The notes below the pieces were generated by a model. It did no database searches. It saw nothing but the letters and a program-made list of their open reading frames with translations, and was not told the DNA's origin. A program made the position numbers and the translations under genes. Positions 19,839 to 27,538 of a stretch of DNA of 64,000 nt are shown piece after piece; within the stretch, counting starts at the first letter, position 1, and each line of letters opens with the position of its first letter. Source of the stretch: Planctomycetota bacterium (GTDB lineage Bacteria; Planctomycetota; SZUA-567; H5-PLA8); the NCBI GenBank assembly GCA_027493525.1, contig JAOSKN010000001.1, positions 310,001 through 374,000 of the forward strand. The letters run 5' to 3'.

Positions 19839-21106
19839 TCCGCCGCGCCCACTACGGGGCTCTCCACCGGCGCGGTCCCTTTCAGCCTCAAGCGCGTCCG
19901 GAAGTACGCGCCGAAGGCCTTGCGCATCGCGGCGAGCTTCAGGCGCTGCACCGGAAACGCGTCGCGCTTCTCCGCCGGCAGCAGCCAGCGGCACTCCTCG
20001 GGGTTCATCACGATGCTGACGTGCACGTTCGGCGCGACGCCGATCGGCAGCCCGCGCTCCATGCAGCGCCAGTAATAATGCGCGAAGACCGGGATCATCT
20101 CTTCGACCTTCGGCGGGGGCAGGTTCGCGTAATCGGTCCCGATTACCGGGCGGAAGACGCAGACCGTCGGCACCGCGCCGACCGCGGTGAGCCAATCGAT
20201 GGCGGCCATGCTCTCGCCGGGCTCTTCCAGCCCCGCGATCATCTCGCCGTTGGTCGTGTCGAACTTCGCCTCCCGCGCGCAGAACTCGATCGCCGCGAGG
20301 TACTTCTTCAGCCCCGCGCGACGCGCCTTGCCCGGGCAGACTTCCTCGAAGCGCGCCGGATTCCAGATCTCGTAGCAGAGCGAGACGTTGTTGACGCCCC
20401 AGCGCTTCACCTCGCGGTACTGCTCCAACTCCCACAGCGGCGGCACCTGGAAGCCCGTCAGCATCCCGGTCCGCTCGCGCACGCGCTTCAAAACGGGGCC
20501 GAAGCGTTCGAGGTACTTCCCCGTGTCGTCGAACCCGCCGTTGACGTGCACGAAGGTCACGCCTTCCTCGCGCGCGGCCGCGGCCGTCTCGGCCACGTCC
20601 TCGGGCGTCTTGCCGGTGCTGTCGTCGCCCTTGAGCAGGTTGTCGCCGACCGAGCAGAAGCGGCAGTTGTCGCGCGCCACGTCCTTCCAGTTCGCGCACA
20701 TCCCGCCGTAGTAGATGCCCAGGTACGTCCCCTGCAAAATACCGACGCTGACCATCGGCCGCCCGCTGCTCGTCGTCTTGTCGTAGAAAGCCGGACGCTT
20801 GGGCAGGATGACCTCGCCGATCTCGCGCCCGTCGAAGGTGAGCCAGTGCTTCCCGTTCGCGCGCGGGCCGTGCAGCTCGTAGGGGCTCTGCTGCACCCAA
20901 GGTTCGACCACCGGCACGTTGACGTGAATCCCGTCGCTGCCGGGGATCAGGACCTCCAGGCCGCTGCCCAGCCCCGCGCGGACGCGCAGCACCGGCCGCC
21001 CGTCCGACGTCCGGCAGTCCGGCGGGATCCGCATGCCTTTGCAGAACAGATCGAGCTTCAGGTAGCCGGGGTTAAGCCGGCCGTTCTCGATCAAGGCGGG
21101 CGACAT
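19835..21106 (-). CDS. Radical SAM protein with CX10CX2C cluster motif
   Basis: The protein has 423 residues. Start ATG 21106 has GGAG 7 bases upstream; an upstream start at 21187 would add 27 residues without a ribosome site. Near residue 137 the segment GGMCANWKDVARDNCRFCSV places three cysteines (137, 148, 151) as CX10CX2C instead of the canonical CX3CX2C. The flanking pattern (GTYLGIYYGG before, later TFVHVNGGFDD, GMLTGFQVPPLWELEQY, NNVSLCYEIWNPARFEEVCP) fits a radical SAM TIM barrel. Enlarged spacing is known in other branches, such as QueE with CX14CX2C. The substrate is unknown. The first 115 residues form an extra beta-rich domain. Neighbours give no pathway. Confidence 0.75.
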   Translation of the reverse strand: MSPALIENGRLNPGYLKLDLFCKGMRIPPDCRTSDGRPVLRVRAGLGSGLEVLIPGSDGIHVNVPVVEPWVQQSPYELHGPRANGKHWLTFDGREIGEVILPKRPAFYDKTTSSGRPMVSVGILQGTYLGIYYGGMCANWKDVARDNCRFCSVGDNLLKGDDSTGKTPEDVAETAAAAREEGVTFVHVNGGFDDTGKYLERFGPVLKRVRERTGMLTGFQVPPLWELEQYREVKRWGVNNVSLCYEIWNPARFEEVCPGKARRAGLKKYLAAIEFCAREAKFDTTNGEMIAGLEEPGESMAAIDWLTAVGAVPTVCVFRPVIGTDYANLPPPKVEEMIPVFAHYYWRCMERGLPIGVAPNVHVSIVMNPEECRWLLPAEKRDAFPVQRLKLAAMRKAFGAYFRTRLRLKGTAPVESPVVGAAD

Positions 21107-21199
21107 GGCGCGCTCCGTGCGTGGAACGTCAATGCCAAGGGGACGTGGCCAAAAGAACCATCCTAGACCTTGTTTGCGCGGATTCAACCGGGCAGCAGG

Positions 21200-21340
21200 A
21201 ATCTGTAATCTGTGAACTGTAAACTGTAATCTGTGATCCGTCTCGCCCTAAGGCCCTCGCGACTCCAATTCACCGTTCACCGTTTGCCGTTTGCCTTTCA
21301 CAGATCACAGTTCACAGATTACAGAATACAGGTCAAGGTT
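21200..21340. repeat. Inverted heptad arrays in a divergent promoter region
   Basis: The left arm (21200-21241) has six units in register: AATCTGT, AATCTGT, GAACTGT, AAACTGT, AATCTGT, GATCCGT. The right arm (21271-21340) has ten: CACCGTT twice, TGCCGTT, TGCCTTT, CACAGAT, CACAGTT, CACAGAT, TACAGAA, TACAGGT, CAAGGTT. Part of the right arm is complementary to the left, so a long imperfect hairpin is possible. It fills the spacer between the radical SAM and isomerase genes. Confidence 0.85.
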
Positions 21341-21408
21341 GTCGGCCTTCCATGGACGCTCCCCTGCCCCGCGAGTAGAGTCTTGGCATGCCCCCCGGAG
21401 GCCGCGCG

Positions 21409-22182
21409 ATGATCCCGACCATCTCCACTTGGCTGCTGCACAAAGAACTCGGCGAAAAGAAGCTCAAGTTCGACGACGCACTGAAGCTCTGCGCGCAGGA
21501 ACTCGGCGCCGTCAGCATCGAGATCCCGCGCACGACCTACGGCGACTGGTCCATGTCCGGCGTCCGCGAACTCAAGCGCCGCCTCCACCACCACGGCCTC
21601 TACTGCGCCGCCATCGCCGCGCAGAACCACTTCAACTGCCCCACCCACGCCGAACGCCGCCGCGAGGTCGCGCTGACCAAGGACTTCATCGACATCGCCC
21701 AGTTCGTCGGCTGCCGCGTGCTCAACATCTTCCACGCCGGCTGGGGCGACCGCGAGCAGGGCCGGCGGCTCAAGGCCGAGATGCTCGACTGCCTCCGCGA
21801 CTGCGTCCACTACGCCGAGGAAAAGGGCGTGCTCCTGGCCGTCGAGGCCCACGGCCCGCTGACGGACAACGTCGCCGAGTTCCGCGAGTTCTTCGACTCC
21901 TGCCCCAGCGAGTACCTGCGCATCAACCTCGACACCGGCAACATGTACGAAGGCCCCGAAGGCAACCTGAAGCTCCTCGAGTACACCGCGCACGTCCACG
22001 TCAAGCCGACCTACAAGGACCTCGACGGGCAGGTCAAGGACGCCGAGGCCGCGCGCGTGCTCAAAGCCCTGAAAGGGACCGGCTACCGCGGCACGGTGAC
22101 CATGGAGCACGTCGACGGCGACCCCGTCAAGAACCTCCCCGGCGCCTTCGCCGAGTTCAAGAAGCTGCTCGCCGGGCTATAA
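21409..22182 (+). CDS. Sugar phosphate isomerase/epimerase-like TIM-barrel protein
   Basis: The protein has 257 residues, a usual length for the AP-endonuclease-2/xylose-isomerase-like superfamily. ATG 21409 follows GGAGG with 7-base spacing; ATG 21388 lies before the ribosome site and is rejected. Expected metal ligands are visible: Glu in LLAVEAHGP, Asp in INLDTGNMYEG, His in AHVHVKPTY and Glu in GTVTMEHVDGD. Such enzymes isomerise or epimerise keto-sugars, inositols or hydroxypyruvate. The neighbouring SGNH hydrolase and ROK kinase suggest carbohydrate catabolism. Substrate cannot be named. Confidence 0.85.
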   Translation: MIPTISTWLLHKELGEKKLKFDDALKLCAQELGAVSIEIPRTTYGDWSMSGVRELKRRLHHHGLYCAAIAAQNHFNCPTHAERRREVALTKDFIDIAQFVGCRVLNIFHAGWGDREQGRRLKAEMLDCLRDCVHYAEEKGVLLAVEAHGPLTDNVAEFREFFDSCPSEYLRINLDTGNMYEGPEGNLKLLEYTAHVHVKPTYKDLDGQVKDAEAARVLKALKGTGYRGTVTMEHVDGDPVKNLPGAFAEFKKLLAGL

Positions 22183-22275
22183 TCCTCGGCGCCTTGCGCA
22201 GCATTTCGACTCGCGCCGCGCTCTACTTGGAGTCCATGGCCGGTTGGCCTTGCGCTCTCGCCCCCGGAGGCCCCC

Positions 22276-24249
22276 ATGCATCCGCTCCCGATCCTTGCCC
22301 TGCTCCTGTTTTGCTTCGCGGCCGCGGCCGGCGAACACATGAACCGCGAGGAGCAGCCCGACCAGATGGGCCTTACCATCGTCGGCGACGCCTGCTTTCC
22401 GGCTCACGAAGGCACGCGGGCCGTCCCCGTCCGCAACGGGAACCTGGAGGCGCGGCAGGAGAAGCAGCCCGACGCCTGGCCGCTCTACGGCGGGGCCGTC
22501 CACGTCGTCGACGCCACCGATGCCCCCGAGGGCAAGGCCTACGTCCAGGCCCCCGACGGCGCCAAGGCCTCCATCGTCTCCCCCGACTTCGCGCTCGCCG
22601 ACGGGCAGCCCTACCTGCTCTCGCTCTGGGCCCGCACCACCTGCCCCGTCCGCGCCGTCCTTGGCGCCGACACGCCCGCGCGCTTCCTTAAATGGATCTA
22701 CCTTTCCCTTCCGTCCACCGAGGGAAAATGGAAGCGCGTGGGGCTCTATTTCCGCCCGCCCTTCGACGCCAAATCCGGGAACGTCACTTTCCGCATCGAG
22801 TCCGAGGACGCGCGCCCTGCCTTCGCCCTCGACGACCTCCAGGTCCGCACCGCCACTGAGGCCGAGTTCGCGCAGGCCTACAAGGGCTGGCGCGCGACGA
22901 AGCCCGAACACGAAGCCGCCGCGCGCCCCGGCGACGGCAAGCACCTCGCCCTTTCCATCGAGAAACTCCAGGGGCGCGGCATCCCCGGCAAGCCCTTCCT
23001 GATCTGGGCCATCGGCTCCAGCTACACCAACATGCTCGGCAACGGACAGACCCTCATCCAGGCCATCCGCGAGCGCTTCCCCGCCGCTCCGCCCATCGCC
23101 TATCGCAAACATTGCGGCAGCGCGGTGCCTTTCGAATTCGTCCGCGGCTGGGCCCGCCAGTTCGTCGTCTCCGAGCAGCCCGACCTCGTCCTCATCTACA
23201 CCCTCGGCGACGCCGCCGGGCTCGAGACCATGCTCGACGACCTCCGCCGCCGCACCACCGCCGACATCGTCGTCCCCAGCCTCCACCTCCGCCGCAACGA
23301 CAAGAACGACGAGACCTCCATCGAATCCGCCTACTGGAAGCAGATCCGCGAGGTCTGCATGCGCTTCGACGTAGAGTTCATCGAGAACCGCCGCGAAGGC
23401 GCCGCCTTCCTTACTCGCCACGGCCTGAGCATCGAAGACGTCACGCGCGACAACGTCCACCAGAACGACCTCGGCGCGCTGATCATCAACGAGAACATCG
23501 CCCGCCACTTCGCCGCCTGCAAGGAATCCTCCTACGATCCCGCCGCACGGGAGCAGACCGTCCCCGCGCGCGATGCCGCCGGCGCGCGGGACTGGAAGGA
23601 CCTCGGCGGCGGCCGGCTCGCCGCCTCCGCCCAGGGCGCAGCGCTCGAATTGAAGTTCAACGGCATCCGCGCCGACCTCCTGGGCGTCCGCGTCCCCGGC
23701 GGCGGCGCGCTCAAGGTCTTCGTCGACGGCAAGCCCGCCGCCGAGTGCCCCGTCTTCTTCACCACCTACATGGAGCCCGGCGAGAAGAACAAGCGCCCCG
23801 AGAAGGGCCTCACCGGCGACCAGTCGCCCCACGCCGTCAAGCTCGGGCCCGTCGAGAAGCTCGTCCCGCAGACCTGGGTCTTCAAGATGCTCGACGACGA
23901 GGGCAACTACGAACTCGCCGGCAGCGTCGCCGGTCCCGACGGCAAGGGCCACGTGGAAAAGCCCTTCGCCGGCGCCTCCGGGCAGATTTCCTTGGAGCCC
24001 GAACTCTGGCGCCGCCCCAAGCACAAGGACGGCTACAACGTCAAGGCCGGCGACACCTGGACCTTCGAGGTCTACCGCGCCGTCGCCGAGCGCGTCGATT
24101 TCAAGGCCCCCGCGGACAAGGAAGAGTTCTTCTCCATCCCCCTCGTCCAGAATCTGCCCTGCGGCGAACACACCGTCCGCGTCGAGGCCGAGTCCGGCGC
24201 GCAGGTCGTGGTGAGCGGCTTCCGAGTTTACACTCCGCCGCTGAAGTGA
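22276..24249 (+). CDS. Exported SGNH/GDSL-type hydrolase with beta-sandwich flanks
   Basis: The protein has 657 residues with a signal peptide (LPILALLLFCFAAAAGEH). Residues 40-195 resemble a carbohydrate-binding sandwich (YLLSLWARTTCPVRAVLGAD, FALDDLQVRTATEAEF). The SGNH core spans about 235-430: block I Ser in WAIGSSYTNMLGNG, block II Gly in KHCGSAVPFEF, and block V Asp/His in RDNVHQNDLGALI. The block III Asn is unclear (YTLGDAAG). A C-terminal sandwich with HTVRVEAESGAQVVVSGF follows. It probably deacetylates or de-esterifies a polysaccharide in the periplasm. It starts 93 bases after the isomerase gene, and its stop codon is the first part of a heptad array. Confidence 0.75.
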   Translation: MHPLPILALLLFCFAAAAGEHMNREEQPDQMGLTIVGDACFPAHEGTRAVPVRNGNLEARQEKQPDAWPLYGGAVHVVDATDAPEGKAYVQAPDGAKASIVSPDFALADGQPYLLSLWARTTCPVRAVLGADTPARFLKWIYLSLPSTEGKWKRVGLYFRPPFDAKSGNVTFRIESEDARPAFALDDLQVRTATEAEFAQAYKGWRATKPEHEAAARPGDGKHLALSIEKLQGRGIPGKPFLIWAIGSSYTNMLGNGQTLIQAIRERFPAAPPIAYRKHCGSAVPFEFVRGWARQFVVSEQPDLVLIYTLGDAAGLETMLDDLRRRTTADIVVPSLHLRRNDKNDETSIESAYWKQIREVCMRFDVEFIENRREGAAFLTRHGLSIEDVTRDNVHQNDLGALIINENIARHFAACKESSYDPAAREQTVPARDAAGARDWKDLGGGRLAASAQGAALELKFNGIRADLLGVRVPGGGALKVFVDGKPAAECPVFFTTYMEPGEKNKRPEKGLTGDQSPHAVKLGPVEKLVPQTWVFKMLDDEGNYELAGSVAGPDGKGHVEKPFAGASGQISLEPELWRRPKHKDGYNVKAGDTWTFEVYRAVAERVDFKAPADKEEFFSIPLVQNLPCGEHTVRVEAESGAQVVVSGFRVYTPPLK

Positions 24250-24369
24250 TTTTGGATTTGCGTTTTTGGATTTTGGATTGAGGGCGCGGATCCAACCCGC
24301 GAAGCCCAGCTTCCTGCAATTTTTCAGCTTGGATCTTATTTGGAATTAGGTTCTTGCCGTTTGGAATTT
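24248..24369. repeat. Heptad arrays between convergent genes
   Basis: The left array begins inside the TGA of the SGNH gene: GATTTTG, GATTTGC, GTTTTTG, GATTTTG, GATTGAG (24248-24282). The right array (about 24328-24369; CTTGGAT, CTTATTT, GGAATTA, GGTTCTT, GCCGTTT, GGAATTT) runs into the stop codon of the alpha/beta hydrolase. The GGTTCTTGCCGTTTG segment recurs near 43998 and 51727. Confidence 0.75.
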
Positions 24370-25159
24370 ATTTCCCTGTTACCCGCTCTCCCACCCAGCG
24401 CGCCAGGTCGTCCATCAACTCCGGATGCTTCGCGAAGAGGTTGGTGCCGTGCTCGTTGCCCGGAAAGCGTTTGAGCGCCTTGTCCTCCACCTTCAGCTTC
24501 TCCGCGCCCACGAAAAGTTTCGCCGGCGCGTCCTTCGAACTCGGGTCGCGCTCGGACATGGCCACGAACAGCGGCACGCTCAGCGCGGGCGCGGCGTCGA
24601 GCGAGGTGAGGCCGCAGTAGTTCTCGCCCGGCGAGAGCAGCACGAGCGCGCCGAGGTCCGCGTCCTTGAGCGCCAGGCGCAGCGACGCGTTCGCGCCCAC
24701 CGACGCCCCGACCAGCGCCACGCGCTTCCCCGGCAGCTTCAGCTTCTCCGCGATCAGCGCCTTCGCCTTCGCCAGGTCGTCCACCAGCCCCGCCCAGAAG
24801 GCCAGGTCCTCCTTGTCCATCCCCAGCCGCCCGTCCCAGCCCGGCCGCGCTTTCCCGTCGGCGCCTTTCACGCTCGCCCCGTGTCCCCGCGCGTCGTAGG
24901 CGAAGACGGCCAGGTCCTTCGCGAGCAGCTTCGGGACCAGCGCGTCGTAGGTCCCGCGCGTCTTCGAAAGCATCGGATGGCAGATCGCCGCCCCGGCGGG
25001 CGCCTCCGCGGGCAGATGCAGCGTCCCATGCAGCGCCCACCCGTCCGCGCCTTCGAACGTGAGTTGCTCGGCCTTCGGCGCGTTCTCGCCGGCAAAAGAA
25101 ATCAGGTTCCCTGCCGCCAACGCAAGCAACACAACGCCCCATCGGAAAGTGGTCGTCAC
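24368..25159 (-). CDS. Exported alpha/beta hydrolase
   Basis: The protein has 263 residues from a GTG start at 25159; a longer frame from 25213 would be encoded by the heptad array and is rejected. A signal peptide (FRWGVVLLALAAGNLISFAG) is followed by the hydrolase fold: VFAYDARGHGAS, nucleophile Ser in LVGASVGANASLR, acid Asp in AMSERDPSSKD and His in GNEHGTNLF. Length and motifs fit the dienelactone-hydrolase/esterase group. Secretion suggests action on a polymer side chain or a toxic ester. Its stop codon lies inside heptads on one side, and another array precedes the start on the other. Confidence 0.8.
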   Translation of the reverse strand: MTTTFRWGVVLLALAAGNLISFAGENAPKAEQLTFEGADGWALHGTLHLPAEAPAGAAICHPMLSKTRGTYDALVPKLLAKDLAVFAYDARGHGASVKGADGKARPGWDGRLGMDKEDLAFWAGLVDDLAKAKALIAEKLKLPGKRVALVGASVGANASLRLALKDADLGALVLLSPGENYCGLTSLDAAPALSVPLFVAMSERDPSSKDAPAKLFVGAEKLKVEDKALKRFPGNEHGTNLFAKHPELMDDLARWVGERVTGK

Positions 25160-25193
25160 GCTTAGCCAAGCCCCTTGGTCATTGCCGCATGCA

Positions 25194-25235
25194 GATTGCA
25201 GTTCACAGTTCACGGTTCACTGTTTACCGTTTACT
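25194..25235. repeat. Heptad array
   Basis: Six units in register: GATTGCA, GTTCACA, GTTCACG, GTTCACT, GTTTACC, GTTTACT. It lies 35 bases upstream of the alpha/beta hydrolase start and occupies part of its 5' untranslated region. Confidence 0.8.
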
Positions 25236-25283
25236 TCTCTCCATTCAGCCGCTATCCAACCTGCCGCCGTATCTCGGCGGCAA

Positions 25284-26255
25284 CTAACTCACCTCCACCC
25301 CCGCCCGCGCGAACGCCAGGCGCGCCGCGCCGATCAATCCCGCGTCGTCGCCCAGTTCCGCCGCGACCAGCTTGCATCCGTCCACGCAAGGCCGGTACGC
25401 GCGGTTGCGGAGCAGCGCCGCGCGGACGCGCGAGAAAAGCACCTCCCCGGCCAGCGCCATGCCGCCGCCCAGCACCACGCAGCTCGGATTCAGCGCCGTC
25501 ATGAAGGTCCCCAGCCCCGCCGCGAAATACTCCGCGAAACGGTCGAGCACCTTCCCGGCGAAGGCGTCGCCCTCGCGCGCGGCGTCGCAGAGGTGCCGCG
25601 CCTCGACGGCGTCCGGATTCCCGCCGCAGAGCGCCCACAGCCGGCTCGCGCGCGCGGCCTCGCCGCCTTCCTTCAGCGCCGCCGCCGCGTCCTTCCCCGC
25701 CGCCGCGGCCGAGGCGTACGCCTCCCACGCGCCCTGCACGCCGCTGACGCAGTCGCGCCCTTCCAGGTCGATGCTGATGTGCCCGAACTCGCAGATGTTC
25801 GCGGCCCCGTGGTAGATCCGCCCGTCCACCACCAGCCCGCCGCCGATGCCCGTGCCGAGCGTGAACATCAGCACCACGCGCTGCCCGCGCGCCGCGCCGC
25901 GCCACCATTCGGCGTACGCCGCGAGGTTCCCATCGTTATCCGCCGCCGCCGGCAGCCCGGTCAGCTCGGTCAGCCTGGGGCAGAGCGGGTATCCGGCGCT
26001 GTCGGCGATGTTCACCGCGCGCGAGTTCATCGCCCCCGTCTCCGGATCCGGCGTCCCCGGCGTCGCGAACCCGATCCCGGCGACGTTCGGCCCGCGCACC
26101 TGCGAGATCATCTCCGCGATCCGCGGCACGATCCGCCCGAAGCCTTCCTCCGCCCGCGTGGGGATCTTCTCCCGCGCCAGGATCGTTCCCCGCGCGTCCA
26201 CCCGCGCCGCCCGGATGTTCGTCCCGCCCAGATCGACCGCCACCACTTCGGTCAT
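25284..26255 (-). CDS. ROK-family sugar kinase with degenerate zinc motif
   Basis: The protein has 323 residues. The nucleotide site is intact (VAVDLGGTNIRAARVD at the N-terminus and TLGTGIGGGLVVDGRIYHG), and the catalytic Asp is in AAADNDGNLAAYAEW. In ROK proteins a CXCGXXGCXE motif binds zinc next to a GH motif. Here CEFGHIS keeps the His, but the following segment reads GRDCVSGVQGAWEAY, so only one of three cysteines remains. No helix-turn-helix is present, so it is a kinase and not a NagC-type repressor. Glucose, mannose or N-acetylmannosamine are the usual substrates. It sits with other sugar genes, separated on both sides by heptad arrays. Confidence 0.85.
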   Translation of the reverse strand: MTEVVAVDLGGTNIRAARVDARGTILAREKIPTRAEEGFGRIVPRIAEMISQVRGPNVAGIGFATPGTPDPETGAMNSRAVNIADSAGYPLCPRLTELTGLPAAADNDGNLAAYAEWWRGAARGQRVVLMFTLGTGIGGGLVVDGRIYHGAANICEFGHISIDLEGRDCVSGVQGAWEAYASAAAAGKDAAAALKEGGEAARASRLWALCGGNPDAVEARHLCDAAREGDAFAGKVLDRFAEYFAAGLGTFMTALNPSCVVLGGGMALAGEVLFSRVRAALLRNRAYRPCVDGCKLVAAELGDDAGLIGAARLAFARAGVEVS

Positions 26256-26300
26256 GCTGATTTCCTTTTAACCACACGCTCGGAATTACAATTTCGGGAA

Positions 26301-26374
26301 GACGGAAGTATGAAATATGAAGTGTGAAGTCCAATTTCCTTCATCCTTCGCATTTCATATTTCATCCTTTCCCT
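26301..26374. repeat. Inverted heptad arrays ending at a stop codon
   Basis: Left arm: GACGGAA, GTATGAA, ATATGAA, GTGTGAA, GTCCAAT. Right arm (26340-26374): TTCATCC, TTCGCAT, TTCATAT, TTCATCC, TTTCCCT. The arms are complementary. The right arm abuts the TGA of the receiver-ATPase gene at 26375. Its last 20 bases are nearly the same as the right end of the array at 59611-59628. Confidence 0.8.
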
Positions 26375-27287
26375 TCACGCGTTCAGCTTCGCTTCCGCCT
26401 CCGCGTTCGCCGGCTTGCGCAGGAACTTCGTCAGGAAGACCACGTTGCCCTTCTTGTTGTACCAGACCTCGTCGACGGCGCGCTTGGTGAGGAACAAGCC
26501 CCAGCCGCCAACGCGCTTGCCCTCGTTCTTGCGCCGCTTCAGGTGCGCCACCGGATCGACGCTCGGGTCCGGGATCTTCTCCGGCGTGAACCCCTCGCCC
26601 TCGTCCTCGATCCGCAGCGTCACCCGGTCCAGCATCAGGCAGTACGAGAGCTTCACGTTCTTCGTGCGGTCGTGCCGGTTGCCCCACTCGATCGCGTTCG
26701 TCACCGACTCCTCCAGCGCCAGCCGCACGTTCAGGTACTCGTCCTTCGGCAGCGAGGCCGCCAGCAGCCGGTGCACGAAGCCCTGGAACCGTTCGATGTG
26801 CGGCGAGCCCGTCGGCGCGGTGATCTCCATGAACGTGCCTTCGCTCTCCGCGCGCACCACCAGGTGCCCGGTCGCGTCGTCCTTGGCCCGCCGCGCCGGC
26901 CGCCCCGCGTCGTCCAGTTCCAGAAGGATGTTCACGGTGCGGCGCAGCTCCTTCAGGTCCACCGGTTTGTGCAGGTAGTCTTCGGCGCCAAGTTCGATCG
27001 CCCGAGCCACGCTCTTCGCGTTGAAGACCGTCGAGAGCACCAGCACCGGCATTTGCGGGGCCAGCCGCCGCAGCTCCGAGAGCATCCGCCAGCCCCTTCA
27101 TCGTCGGGCAGTCCGGATCGACCACCGCCAGCGCGTAGGACCGCTCGCCCCCCAGCCGCGACAGCCCCTCCGGGCCGCTCGCCGACTCTTCCACCGCGTA
27201 CTTCCCTTCCTGGTTCAGCGCCGCCGCCAGCAGCCGCCGCCCCGCAGGATCGCGGTCGATCACCAGGATGCGTTGAGGCTCCGCCAT
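26375..27287 (-). CDS. Receiver domain fused to anti-sigma-type histidine-kinase-like ATPase (frameshifted)
   Basis: About 303 residues. ATG 27287 opens a CheY-like receiver (QRILVIDRDPAGRRLLAAAL, acceptor region AVVDPDCPTMKG, Thr in VLVLSTVFNAKSV, Lys in YLHKPVDLKEL). The frame shifts at 27085-27096, where one extra G in CTGGCGGATG separates GL from RMLSELRRLAPQ. The second domain is an RsbW/SpoIIAB-type ATPase: N-box LALEESVTNAIEWGN, G1 EDEGEGFTPEKIPD and G2 GGWGLFLTKRAVDE. No His-phosphotransfer domain is present. Such proteins usually sequester a sigma factor or anti-anti-sigma factor under control of the receiver. No sigma factor is encoded nearby. Confidence 0.8.
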
Positions 27288-27370
27288 ACCGCGCCTGCCT
27301 TGGAAAAGGACCATACCCCGCGCCTTCCATGGTAACCCGCGGCAGAGGCGATGCCATAGGGGAACGGGGG

Positions 27371-27488
27371 CTGTGACCTGTGATCTGTAATCTGTAATCT
27401 GTGATCTGTGATCTGTGAACTTGGTACTGTGAACTGTGTACAGCTCTTGGCAGTTACAGATCACAGAATACAGATCCCAGGTTCATGG
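27371..27488. repeat. Inverted heptad arrays between divergent genes
   Basis: From 27371: CTGTGAC, CTGTGAT, CTGTAAT twice, CTGTGAT twice, CTGTGAA, CTTGGTA, CTGTGAA, CTGTGTA. From 27454 the complementary arm reads TTACAGA, TCACAGA, ATACAGA, TCCCAGG, TTCATGG. About 17 units. It lies 50 bases before the M16C start and 84 bases before the receiver-ATPase start. Confidence 0.85.
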
Positions 27489-27538
27489 ACCTTTCGCCCG
27501 CCGGGGCTTAAGCTCCTCTCTACTTTCGGAGCGCATCC

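Noticed and set aside
19835..21106. Naming the radical SAM gene queE
   Set aside because: Cysteine spacing and length differ from QueE and no queuosine genes are nearby.
25159..25213. Extended N-terminus of the alpha/beta hydrolase from 25213
   Set aside because: The added codons are array sequence, and the signal peptide begins naturally at GTG 25159.
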